A DNA stretch of 64,000 bases from CAVQBP01 sp963710745 (GTDB lineage: Bacteria > Bacteroidota > Ignavibacteria > Ignavibacteriales > Ignavibacteriaceae): contig CAVQBP010000015.1 of assembly GCA_963710745.1 (NCBI GenBank), forward strand, positions 1 through 64,000, given 5' to 3'. Positions within the stretch are counted from its first letter, which is position 1; each line of letters begins with the position of its first letter. Below the pieces are notes generated by a model. The model was not told the origin of the DNA. It made no database searches and was given only the letters and a program-made list of their open reading frames with translations. Below, piece after piece: positions 37,657 to 46,851 of this stretch. The position numbers were made by a program, and so were the translations under genes.

Positions 37657-38228
37657 AATAGGTTTTTACCGGATTCAAATAAAAAAAAATACAGTCCTAT
37701 CCGCTTTTGTAGAAAAGGAAAATATATAATTTGTTGTTAGGATAAAAGGAATTAACTTTTTGAGAAAAAATGTATTTACATAATCTGGGAAAAAGTCTCA
37801 TTTTATTGCTGTCTAATAAGAAAAATGAAACCGCACAATTTAATACTATTATTTAAAAAATCAATATTATTTATTGTTGACTTAAATAAATAATTTATTT
37901 AACTTTTTTTCAGTTTTGTTGAAGATAATTCCCTAATATCAATATTATATATAATTGAGAATAAACTCATTATTATTGGAGAAAAAAGTTTGAAGTAAAT
38001 TTTTACCCTTTTCTATGAAATAATTTCAAAATTTCCACTCGCTAACTGATATATATCGATTCAATGGTTCATGCTGGTATGATGAACTTATAACCAGGTA
38101 TTAATATTTTTATCCAAAAGATAGAAGTTAAGCAGTTGGAGGTGCAAATATAAATTGTACTGTGCTGATTGTTATTAGCAATTAAGAATATCAATAGTTA
38201 TTAACAAATTATTTTGCTGATTATCCTA

Positions 38229-38252
38229 TAGACTAGTCTAGTAAACTAGTTC
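38229..38252. promoter_or_regulatory. CTAG palindrome cluster, candidate operator
   Basis: TAGACTAGTCTA (38229-38240) is a perfect 12-bp palindrome, followed at once by a second AACTAGTT palindrome. CTAG is normally sparse in bacterial DNA, so three CTAG in 24 bp upstream of module B may be a repressor or activator site. No regulator identified. Confidence 0.35.
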
Positions 38253-38282
38253 AGTAAGTAATCAAAATTCATTAATATTTTT

Positions 38283-38301
38283 TTTAGTAAAAAATACTAA
38301 A
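38283..38301 (+). promoter_or_regulatory. Leader hairpin upstream of module B
   Basis: TTTAGTA (38283-38289), AAAAA loop, TACTAAA (38295-38301): a perfect 7-pair AT stem about 30 nt before the ATG at 38332, with the GGAGAAG ribosome-binding site just downstream. Confidence 0.35.
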
Positions 38302-38331
38302 TATTATTCAACAATAGTAAGGAGAAGAAAG

Positions 38332-40227
38332 ATGAAAAAAGTTCTTTTACTGATTTCTTTTATTTTATTGGTTGCATTGAGCCTGCATGCTCAATCTCCG
38401 ATTAATGCCTCTACAGTGGCAACCTATAATGCATATGCCGGTAATGCGCCTGACTCAACAGTTCCATATTATAATGATTTGGGAGTAAGAAGGGTGATTG
38501 TTGCCGATGCCGATGGTGACGGTACACAGGAGATTATTGCAACAGATTACTCAAACGGCGGAAGGGTTCATGTTTTGAAACCTAATGGAGACAATCTGGA
38601 AATTATCTGGTCATCACCTGTTGATACAGCCGAAAGCGGGTCCACACCCAGGTTTCCGCGTGTTGGTGATTGTGATGGTGACGGAAATCCTGAAATAATT
38701 TTTGAGCAGAACGGTGAAAAAAGAATAGTTTTTTATGAGTGGAACGGCACCGACTGGGGAACAGAACCGGCTTTTGTGGTCACAAATGATATGTTCAGAG
38801 CTGCGGGCGCTTTGGAAGATTTAAGATTTACAAGAGAAGTCTTCCAGGTATACGATTTTGACGGTGACGGCAGATCTGAATTTATTCCTTACGGAAATTC
38901 CCCGAGAAGAGATATTTATATTTGCGGAATTTCAGGAACATTCCCGGGATTTGCAAATTTAGTGATTGAGGGAGGGCATCCTGATAATTCAACTAACGGA
39001 CGTATGTGGGTTACAGGTTCCCAGTGGAGCTCAACTCCGGCCGATATTGACGGCGACGGTAAACTTGAAATTATCAATAATCACTGGGATAACTTCGGAA
39101 TGTGGGGAATCCAGGTTAACGGACCTGATTCTTATACGTATCCCGATACAAGTAAGCCGGGAGTTTATTACAGGTACTCACCTACAGACGGTAACAGTTA
39201 TTTCGGTTTGGCTGCCGCTGATGTGAATGGCGATGGAAGAGATGAGATCGCAGGAACAATGTACGGCAATGATTTTAATATGTGCCTGTTCCAGTTCCAG
39301 CCGTGGGATACAACTGCAAACCTGTTTGATGGTGATTCTGTTGACAGCAGGTTTGGAATTATTGCCCCTATGAAAGAACTCGCTGCTTTAGGCGGTAAAA
39401 GTACTGCGGAATTATGGCCGTGCGTGAAAGGCGATTTAAATAAAGATGGTAAGGATGAAATTTATACAGGCGGCGGAGCAGGATTAAATGTAATTGCAGT
39501 ACAATATAAAGGTACGGGCAGTCTTTTAGACTCAAATAATTATACTGCTAATCTGGTTTACAATGGTGAAGGCGGTGATGTATTTGCTACTATTAAAATT
39601 TATCACGGCAGGGTTGATACAGTGATTTCAGGAACCGATACCTCTTACGTTCTTGATACTGCTGTAGTTGATACCACTTATGAAGAAACTCCGTTTACTG
39701 CTTATATTTATGCCGACAGTGTAGACCTCGACGGCGACGGAAATATGGAAATGGTCCTTTCCGAACAAAGTGTCTATGACTCAACAACTGTTGTTGAATA
39801 TGAATGGGCAGATTCAACTAAATCCTGGGAAAGGAATAACGCTCTAGAGCACAAAATTATAAATACATACCGTAAAACGATTAGAGTTCTCGAATATCAG
39901 GGCGCAACAGGATTAGTAGATCAGAATTATAATGTTGTAACCCCGGAAGATTATGTACTGGAGCATAATTATCCTAATCCGTTTAACCCTGCTACAACGA
40001 TTAGATTCAGTTTACCGCTGCAGAAGGAAATATCTCTGAAGATTTATGATATGCTTGGTAAAGAGGTAGCAACTCTTATTAACCATCAAACATATAAAAA
40101 GGGAAGTCATTCTGTACAATGGGACGGAACTAACAATTATGGAAATAAAGTAGCCAGCGGTAATTATATCGCAAGATTAATTTACGGCAGTTTTTCAAAA
40201 TCTATAAAGATGACATTGTTAAAATAA
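38332..40227 (+). CDS. VCBS/FG-GAP-repeat T9SS-secreted protein (module B, gene 1)
   Basis: A 631-residue exported protein (signal peptide 1-20, LHAQS), equivalent in position to the gene at 20114 but more diverged. VCBS-type calcium repeats: ADADGDGTQEIIA, GDCDGDGNPEIIF, YDFDGDGRSEFIP, ADIDGDGKLEIIN, ADVNGDGRDEIAG, GDLNKDGKDEIYT, VDLDGDGNMEMVL. The T9SS sorting domain begins at HNYPNPFNPATT and ends KMTLLK. A strong ribosome-binding site (AAGGAGAAG) precedes the ATG. Presumed surface-exposed binding protein of module B. Confidence 0.88.
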   Translation: MKKVLLLISFILLVALSLHAQSPINASTVATYNAYAGNAPDSTVPYYNDLGVRRVIVADADGDGTQEIIATDYSNGGRVHVLKPNGDNLEIIWSSPVDTAESGSTPRFPRVGDCDGDGNPEIIFEQNGEKRIVFYEWNGTDWGTEPAFVVTNDMFRAAGALEDLRFTREVFQVYDFDGDGRSEFIPYGNSPRRDIYICGISGTFPGFANLVIEGGHPDNSTNGRMWVTGSQWSSTPADIDGDGKLEIINNHWDNFGMWGIQVNGPDSYTYPDTSKPGVYYRYSPTDGNSYFGLAAADVNGDGRDEIAGTMYGNDFNMCLFQFQPWDTTANLFDGDSVDSRFGIIAPMKELAALGGKSTAELWPCVKGDLNKDGKDEIYTGGGAGLNVIAVQYKGTGSLLDSNNYTANLVYNGEGGDVFATIKIYHGRVDTVISGTDTSYVLDTAVVDTTYEETPFTAYIYADSVDLDGDGNMEMVLSEQSVYDSTTVVEYEWADSTKSWERNNALEHKIINTYRKTIRVLEYQGATGLVDQNYNVVTPEDYVLEHNYPNPFNPATTIRFSLPLQKEISLKIYDMLGKEVATLINHQTYKKGSHSVQWDGTNNYGNKVASGNYIARLIYGSFSKSIKMTLLK

Positions 40228-40254
40228 AATTAATCAAAATAATTTAAGGATCTG

Positions 40255-40285
40255 TGCCGGTCATTTTATAATAAGATGACCGGCA
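40255..40285 (+). terminator. Intercistronic hairpin of module B
   Basis: Perfect 10-pair stem TGCCGGTCAT (40255-40264) with ATGACCGGCA (40276-40285). The ATG at 40276 lies inside it and is not the start of the receptor. Same position as the 21760-21797 hairpin in module A. No T-run follows. Confidence 0.7.
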
Positions 40286-40320
40286 TTGTGATTATCCTAA
40301 GTAATAATAAAGGCGTACTA

Positions 40321-43209
40321 ATGCAGAAAGTTCTTTTCCTAATCTTTTTTGCATCCCTTTTTTTAATTAATTATAATGTCTATTCCCAGTCCACTGGTAA
40401 GATAATGGGCAAAGTAATAGATGAGTCTACCGGAGAAGGGATCCCGTTTGCTAATGTTTTAATTGATGGAACTTCTACCGGAGCCGCTGCGGATGAAAAA
40501 GGGAATTATGTAATATTAAATGTTGCCCCGGGTGTCTACAGCATTACTGCTTCATCCGTAGGCTACCAGAAAGTTACTATTGAAAATACATCTGTAAATG
40601 TAGGATTTACTACCTCATTGGATTTTAAACTTCCGCCCGGAGAGGTTACTTTGGCAGCCATTGTTATTAAGGGAGAAAAAAATCCGCTCATCAGGCAGGA
40701 TTTGACTAACCCTACAGTAGCTATCACTTCCGAATCACTTGATAATTTACCTGTTGACAACATTGCAGATGTTATAAAACTGCAGGCCGGTGTTGTTACG
40801 GGCGATGACGGGAGTATTCACGTCAGGGGAGGATATGGTAATGAGATTGCTTACACTTTGAATGGTCTTCCGCTGAATGATCCTTTTGGAAACCAGAGGG
40901 CCGTCGGTCTGGCATCAAATGCAGTCCAGGAAGCTTCTGTTTCAACAGGAACATTCAGTGCCGAGTTCGGCAATGCATTAAGCGGTGTTGTAAACTATGT
41001 GACCAAAGAGGGTGGAGATAAATTTTCTTTCAGCTTAAAAGCATATGGCGGAGATTTCATTACGTCGAGAACCGACCTGTTTTCTAACATGCTGGGTTCA
41101 AATAAAATTGATGGATTGAACAGGGGCAGAGTTGAGGCTACTCTGGGAGGTCCTATTCCCATTACAAGTTCTACACGTTTTTTCGCTTCAGGAATTTATG
41201 AAAATTACAAAGGGACTTATTACGGCTACAGGCTGTATAATACTTCAGATTCTTACCTGACGCCTGACAATTTTAAAAGCACCGATCCAAGATATGGTAA
41301 TGCAACAGGAAAATATTTCTTTAATCCCTTTGCTCCCAATAGTAATGGGTTACCAACGGGGGATATGCAACTTGTTGCTATGGATCCTGACAATACTTTA
41401 AATCTTCAGTTCAATATCAGCCAGAAAATAGGTTCATTGATTAAATTGAAATATGAAGTCGTTTTTGATAAAGAAAAGTCCAGACCATTTAGTTCTGCTA
41501 CCTACCGGGATGGTAATACTTATAATGACAGGGCTTATTTCTTTAATCCTGACGGTAATGGCTGGGATTACAGCCGGGGAATTATTCATACCCTGGATAT
41601 TACGCATACTGTGAGTGATAAAATGTTTTACACATTAAAGGGAGCATATTCGTTTAACAAAGGAGACCATTACCTGTATGCAGATCCGAATGATCCCCGG
41701 TATATGCCGAACTTTTACAGTAAAACAATCGGCAATACTCTTTATTATGCAGGCGGAACCGATAACAGTATTATACATAGATCTACATCAACTTACAGTA
41801 TTAAAGGAGATATAGTTGCTGAATTGTTCGGCGTTCACGAAGTTAAAGCGGGATTTGAAATCAGGCAGCATGATATAAAAAGAGAAGGTTTCTCGGTAGA
41901 CTTTTACAAGTATAAATTAATTAACGGAATGCCTTCAATTACCTCCTTAACTGTTAATGATGTATTGTATGATTCCAGTTTAACAATTGTACGTGGCAGC
42001 TTATTAAGTCCGTCAACTTACAACAAAAAACCGGTACAAGGATCAGCGTATATTCAGGATAAAATTGAACTTGCAAAAACAATGATTCTGAATATTGGTC
42101 TTAGATATGAATATTTTGATGTAGCTTCTTTATATAATTATGACATTTCCAGGGATCTGACAGAAGAACAATCCGGATATATGAATGCATACCTGAAGCC
42201 TGCGTCGGTTAAACATATGTTTTCTCCGAGATTCAGTGTCTCTTACCCCATAACTGATAAAGGAATTATAAGGTTTTCTTACGGGCACTTCTATCAAATT
42301 GGATCATTGGAAAAATTATATGAAAATGATATAAGATGGGTTCCGAATATATCAACAGTTCCTACATTTGGTAATCCTAATGTTAATCCTCAAAGATCTA
42401 TACAATATGAAATTGGTCTGCAGCAGCAGCTGACAGATGACTTTAAATTTGATTTAACCGGCTATTACAAAGATGTGCGAGATTACATTTTCACCCAGAC
42501 TGTATATACGGAAAAAGCAAGGGAATACAGAATATTAACAAATCTTGCTTATTCAAATGTTAGAGGTATAACCCTTTCATTTCTGAAAAGAAGATCTCCC
42601 GGCGGCATGTTTGCAGCCACGCTCGATTACACATTCCAGGTCGCAGAAGGAAACCGGACCCAGCCCCAGGAAGATTTATTCTTTAGTGAAGCGTCGGGAA
42701 AACAAACAGAAACATATTTAGTCTCATTAAGCTTTGACAGGCCGCATTTAATTAATGGAACTATTACTTTAACAGATCCGAAGTCCTGGACATTAGGAAT
42801 AATTTATAATATCCAGGCCGGAACCCCGTATACACCTGCGCTGCCTCCGAGTTTATCGACTATAACTTATGAACAAAGTTCATCATTCAAATCGATGCAG
42901 TGGCAGGTAGATTTAAAATTCGAAAAATACTTCTCTGTAGGTCCGTTCGATTATTCGGTCTTCATACATGTTAATAATTTATTTGATACGCAGAATGACA
43001 GGTATGTTTATGCAAGCTCCGGTAAGTCTTTATCAAATGTAGAGCAGGTATTAAATGCTAATCAATTTAACGACCTTCGCGACAGAATTAATAGGGGAGA
43101 CCCGGGTATGATTGATGTAAGTTATTTGGATCAATACTATTCCGGACGCCCCGAACGTGTTAACAGACCAAGAGAAGTCAGGGTAGGATTCTCTGTAATT
43201 TTTAATTAA
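40321..43209 (+). CDS. SusC-like TonB-dependent receptor (module B, gene 2)
   Basis: A 962-residue receptor with the start placed at 40321, where a normal signal peptide begins (MQKVLFLIFFASLFL... YSQS); an earlier in-frame ATG at 40276 falls inside a hairpin and would add a non-signal extension. Carboxypeptidase-regulatory domain (GKIMGKVIDESTGEGIPFAN), plug (NIADVIKLQAGVV, IHVRGGYGNEIAYTLNG, GNALSGVVNYVTKEGG), barrel ending REVRVGFSVIFN. Clear paralogue of the 21928-24693 receptor, with shared runs such as ITDKGIIRFSYGHFYQ and YEIGLQQQL. Ligand unknown; no SusD gene nearby. Confidence 0.9.
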   Translation: MQKVLFLIFFASLFLINYNVYSQSTGKIMGKVIDESTGEGIPFANVLIDGTSTGAAADEKGNYVILNVAPGVYSITASSVGYQKVTIENTSVNVGFTTSLDFKLPPGEVTLAAIVIKGEKNPLIRQDLTNPTVAITSESLDNLPVDNIADVIKLQAGVVTGDDGSIHVRGGYGNEIAYTLNGLPLNDPFGNQRAVGLASNAVQEASVSTGTFSAEFGNALSGVVNYVTKEGGDKFSFSLKAYGGDFITSRTDLFSNMLGSNKIDGLNRGRVEATLGGPIPITSSTRFFASGIYENYKGTYYGYRLYNTSDSYLTPDNFKSTDPRYGNATGKYFFNPFAPNSNGLPTGDMQLVAMDPDNTLNLQFNISQKIGSLIKLKYEVVFDKEKSRPFSSATYRDGNTYNDRAYFFNPDGNGWDYSRGIIHTLDITHTVSDKMFYTLKGAYSFNKGDHYLYADPNDPRYMPNFYSKTIGNTLYYAGGTDNSIIHRSTSTYSIKGDIVAELFGVHEVKAGFEIRQHDIKREGFSVDFYKYKLINGMPSITSLTVNDVLYDSSLTIVRGSLLSPSTYNKKPVQGSAYIQDKIELAKTMILNIGLRYEYFDVASLYNYDISRDLTEEQSGYMNAYLKPASVKHMFSPRFSVSYPITDKGIIRFSYGHFYQIGSLEKLYENDIRWVPNISTVPTFGNPNVNPQRSIQYEIGLQQQLTDDFKFDLTGYYKDVRDYIFTQTVYTEKAREYRILTNLAYSNVRGITLSFLKRRSPGGMFAATLDYTFQVAEGNRTQPQEDLFFSEASGKQTETYLVSLSFDRPHLINGTITLTDPKSWTLGIIYNIQAGTPYTPALPPSLSTITYEQSSSFKSMQWQVDLKFEKYFSVGPFDYSVFIHVNNLFDTQNDRYVYASSGKSLSNVEQVLNANQFNDLRDRINRGDPGMIDVSYLDQYYSGRPERVNRPREVRVGFSVIFN

Positions 43210-43232
43210 ATATTTTTTCCAGGATACAAATA

Positions 43233-46200
43233 ATGACGAATAAAAATTTTGTAATTCTTTTATTGTTGCTTCTGCTTCCGGGATTCACTTTTGCCCAGTT
43301 AAAATACAGTCAGCCGACAGATAGTGCAGATTCCTACTATTATAGAAACCTAACACCACAGCAGGCAGAGAAAATTTTTGGTCCTATCAAAGGGAAAAAA
43401 TTTAATAAAGTATCCGGTGACAGCAGGGAAATAAAAGATATTACTATTAAAGGAAATAAGATTACCACTATCCTCTATAATTACGGATCTGTGTGCTCTC
43501 CCAGCGCATTATCAAATGTTGAAGATTTGGTTTGGAACGGGTTGGGATATGGATTTGAATTCGGACTGCTGGTAGGAGGAGAAGTTATAGATAATAACGG
43601 CGATACTCTTCATATAGTAAGTGATTCTCATGTACGCCCGACTGAGGGTGATTACAGTCCTGATGGATCTTTAAAATGGGGCTGGCTGCCTAAAGATGGA
43701 TATTCTGATCCAAACCAGGATCATGTTGCTTCACTTAATGCCGAAGACTTAAATGGCGATGGAAAACCGGATTCCTGGCCGGAAAGCTGGTATTCACCGG
43801 GTGCCGGTAAATATTTATGGCCGGCTTTCTTAGGTGATATGGCCACTGCTCCCGATGAAGAGGTTTATTACGCAGTCGATGATTTTACAAACTATGAATT
43901 TATTGACAGATATCAGCCTTTTCCCGATGATTTAACAAAAGGCGGACTGGGATTGGAAGCTACCGTAAGAATAATTCAGTTTAACAATCCCCTTGCTGAA
44001 GATATAATCTTTATGATATACCAGGTAACAAATGCATCGGAAAAAGATCTCAACAAGGTTTATTTCGGAATGTTCGGAGATCCTCATGTCGGTGGTGCTA
44101 CTGATTATAATGATGACAGGGCATTTTTTATTCCTCCTAAAGGTGAGCTTGCCGATGCATATCCCCAGAGAGCAAGAAGCATGGTTTATGCATGGGATGC
44201 TGATTTTAAAGGAATGGGAGGAAAAAAACCGGGTTATTTCGGATGGAAATTTTTAGAGTCTCCTTCCTTTGATAATAACGGAGAGGATGATGATGACGAT
44301 GGTATAATAGACGAAAGTCCTTTTAATGATAAAGGCATTTATATCGACGGCGTTGCTACTCCTTTGAATTACGGAATATACGATGTTGCAAAATATACCA
44401 AGGTTTATGGCCAGCCAAAACCCAGATGGTCAGGAGATGAGGATGGAGACTGGGATGTCGAGAAAAATGATGTCGGCATCGATGGAATCGGACCCGACTC
44501 ACCGAATTACCCGGGTCCGGATTACGGAGAAGGGGACGGCGTTCCTTCACAGGCATTTTATAAAGATTTAAATGATAATGGAAAATATGATCCTGAAGAA
44601 GCAGGAACCTTAAGTGATGTTCAATTGCCCGGATATAAATGGGCCGGTTCCGAGCCGAATTTTGGATACAGGGATATTTCCGAATCTGATATGATAGGTT
44701 TGACGGGATTTACAGCTGCAAGATACGGATCTCCTAATTATCCGAAGGAAGATGAATTAATCTGGCAATGGTTCTCCAAACCGCATATTGATCCGGAACA
44801 GGATCTGTTAAAACAGGAGGGAGATAATGTATTTTGCTTTTCAACAGGACCTATGTCATTGAAGAAAGGTGAAACCCAGAGGTTCTCGATGGCAATAGTT
44901 ATGGGTGAAAATAAAGATGACCTGCTCTTAAATTCGGAAACTGCTGTAAGGATTCTTGAAGCAGATTACAGGTTTGCGCAGCCGCCTGCAAAACCAATCG
45001 TTAAAGCCGTAGCTGAAGATGGAAAAGTTCAGTTATACTGGGATGCAAAATCTGAAGACTCTGTTGACCCTTTAACCCAGGATAAAGATTTTGAAGGCTA
45101 TAAAATTTACCGCAGCAGAGATTATAACTTTTCAGATGTTTATACAATAACAGATGCTAACGGAGTCCCCTTTCTGGGTCAGCCGTTGCTGGATCCTAAT
45201 ACCGGCAAAAGAGCACAATTCGATTTGATAGATGATTATTCCGGCTTAGGAGAAAAGGAATATGAGGGTCATGGAATAAAATATTACCTGGGTGATAACT
45301 CGGGCTTGAAGCATGAATATGTTGATTCAACAGTTGAAAATGGTATAACATATTATTATGCAGTAGTTGCATACGATCATGGTACACCCGAAATTCCGCC
45401 AACCGAAACCCAATCTGTTATTCAGCAGGATCCGTTAACAGGTAAGTTGATGTTTGACGTTAACACTGTTGAAGTAACACCCGGACCGGTTTCAAGCGGT
45501 ATGATCTCGGCTGAAGCAGGATTGGACGGCTCTCCTTCTTCAGTTAACTCGGATGCGACCGGGAAAATAACAGTCAAGGTCCTGGATAATCTGGCGGTAG
45601 GTGATAAGCTATATAGAATTAATTTTAACGAAGCCAAATCCTATAATGTTCTCGATTCAACCGGGTTTGAAACTTCTTTTGTTTCTAAAGATACTGTGCT
45701 TGTTAACCTTCCGAACAAAAACCTGGAACCCGGCAGTATCAGATTATTTGATCAATCGGATAATCTTGTTGATCCTTCCAAATATATAGTTAACTATGTC
45801 TCCGGCCAGATCGCTGGTAAAGGGAGCGGCAGCCTGGTAAAAGGAAATACTTATAAAATTAATTACAGGTATTACCCTGTTTACAACAGCACTTTATTAA
45901 GTAATGAAGATGCTAATCCGTCATTTGATGGATTAAGAGTATTTATAAAGAATGATTCTCTTAATTTTGATGCTCAAAATTCCAAGTTTATTCATAACAG
46001 TGATGTGAATGTAAGAGATTCTGTCTTTTTCCCGAGTTTAATTGGTCCTGTGAATTTAAAATCTAAAATAAGGGCTGACTGGGAAGTCCGCTGGCACAAT
46101 ACCGATACACTGGCGGACGGGAGCTGGAAATATGCTGATACTGCACATACCCTTGCTGGTGATTTTTCCGTACCTTTCGAAATTTATAACATTACTGTTG

Positions 46201-46787
46201 GTGCTCCTGCAACTTTTGTTATTGATGAAACGGGTTCATCAAAAAGTAATAATAAAAGATGGGACTGGGGTGAAGGTATTGTTCTGCAGCCTCAGGGAGC
46301 AGCTGATGCATCTACCAGTTACGAAGTGCGTTTTTCTTTAAATAAATCAGTATCCAATAAACTGCCTCAGGAAGGGGATGTCTACCAGGTTAAAACAAAA
46401 AAACCGTTTGAAAAGGGAGATATTTTTGTTTTTGATACTAAAAAGGCAAAGGAGGAAAAGGCAGTTGCACAGCAGAATCTTGACAATATTTATGTTGTAC
46501 CAAATCCTTATGTCGCTTACAGTATTGCGGAGAACCCGGGAAGAACTTTAACCAAAAGAGGCGACCGGGAAATCCAGTTCAGAAATCTACCGAAGAAATG
46601 TACAATTAGAATTTATACAATAGTGGGTGAACTGGTCGATAAAATTGAAAAGGATGATTTTTCCAGTATGGCAAGTTGGGATTTATTAAGTTCTGAAGGA
46701 ATGAGAATAGCTTACGGTGTGTATATATACCATGTTGATATTCCCGGTGTGGGAGAAAAAATAGGAAGATTTGCTGTAATTAAATAA
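43233..46787 (+). CDS. Large secreted receptor-partner protein with Ca-binding loops, Fn3 and FlgD-like tail (module B, gene 3)
   Basis: An 1184-residue exported protein (signal peptide 1-21, FAQ), paralogous to the 1171-residue protein of module A over its full length. Shared landmarks are the block DPNQDHVASLNAEDLNGDG followed by KPDSWPESWY, the acidic loops EDDDDDGIIDESPFND and DEDGDWDVEKNDVGIDG, a fibronectin-III-like domain (VQLYWDAKSEDSVDP ... TYYYAVVAYDHG), and the tail NIYVVPNPYVAYS ... IGRFAVIK. It starts only 23 bp after the receptor gene, so translation of the two is probably coupled. Inferred to be the surface-exposed partner of the receptor; fold and ligand are unknown. Confidence 0.75.
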   Translation: MTNKNFVILLLLLLLPGFTFAQLKYSQPTDSADSYYYRNLTPQQAEKIFGPIKGKKFNKVSGDSREIKDITIKGNKITTILYNYGSVCSPSALSNVEDLVWNGLGYGFEFGLLVGGEVIDNNGDTLHIVSDSHVRPTEGDYSPDGSLKWGWLPKDGYSDPNQDHVASLNAEDLNGDGKPDSWPESWYSPGAGKYLWPAFLGDMATAPDEEVYYAVDDFTNYEFIDRYQPFPDDLTKGGLGLEATVRIIQFNNPLAEDIIFMIYQVTNASEKDLNKVYFGMFGDPHVGGATDYNDDRAFFIPPKGELADAYPQRARSMVYAWDADFKGMGGKKPGYFGWKFLESPSFDNNGEDDDDDGIIDESPFNDKGIYIDGVATPLNYGIYDVAKYTKVYGQPKPRWSGDEDGDWDVEKNDVGIDGIGPDSPNYPGPDYGEGDGVPSQAFYKDLNDNGKYDPEEAGTLSDVQLPGYKWAGSEPNFGYRDISESDMIGLTGFTAARYGSPNYPKEDELIWQWFSKPHIDPEQDLLKQEGDNVFCFSTGPMSLKKGETQRFSMAIVMGENKDDLLLNSETAVRILEADYRFAQPPAKPIVKAVAEDGKVQLYWDAKSEDSVDPLTQDKDFEGYKIYRSRDYNFSDVYTITDANGVPFLGQPLLDPNTGKRAQFDLIDDYSGLGEKEYEGHGIKYYLGDNSGLKHEYVDSTVENGITYYYAVVAYDHGTPEIPPTETQSVIQQDPLTGKLMFDVNTVEVTPGPVSSGMISAEAGLDGSPSSVNSDATGKITVKVLDNLAVGDKLYRINFNEAKSYNVLDSTGFETSFVSKDTVLVNLPNKNLEPGSIRLFDQSDNLVDPSKYIVNYVSGQIAGKGSGSLVKGNTYKINYRYYPVYNSTLLSNEDANPSFDGLRVFIKNDSLNFDAQNSKFIHNSDVNVRDSVFFPSLIGPVNLKSKIRADWEVRWHNTDTLADGSWKYADTAHTLAGDFSVPFEIYNITVGAPATFVIDETGSSKSNNKRWDWGEGIVLQPQGAADASTSYEVRFSLNKSVSNKLPQEGDVYQVKTKKPFEKGDIFVFDTKKAKEEKAVAQQNLDNIYVVPNPYVAYSIAENPGRTLTKRGDREIQFRNLPKKCTIRIYTIVGELVDKIEKDDFSSMASWDLLSSEGMRIAYGVYIYHVDIPGVGEKIGRFAVIK

Positions 46788-46851
46788 CTAATGCAGTTTC
46801 ATTACAGAATATTTTTTACAGTCAGACAAAAGAATTTTTGGAGTAAAACGA

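Larger units (their letters stand above)
37657..38331. other. 675-bp divergent intergenic region before module B
   Basis: No credible gene. It holds control elements of two divergent units. Notable sites: GTTCAT/ATGAAC inverted repeat near 38062-38082; the sequence GCAAATATAAATTGTA at 38144-38159, almost the same as the insertion in the initiator tRNA; a cluster of CTAG palindromes at 38229-38252; and a hairpin at 38283-38301 in the leader of the next gene. Confidence 0.5.

Noticed and set aside
40276..40320. Upstream ATG for the module B receptor
   Set aside because: Lies inside a perfect hairpin and would place a non-signal extension before a normal signal peptide starting at 40321.
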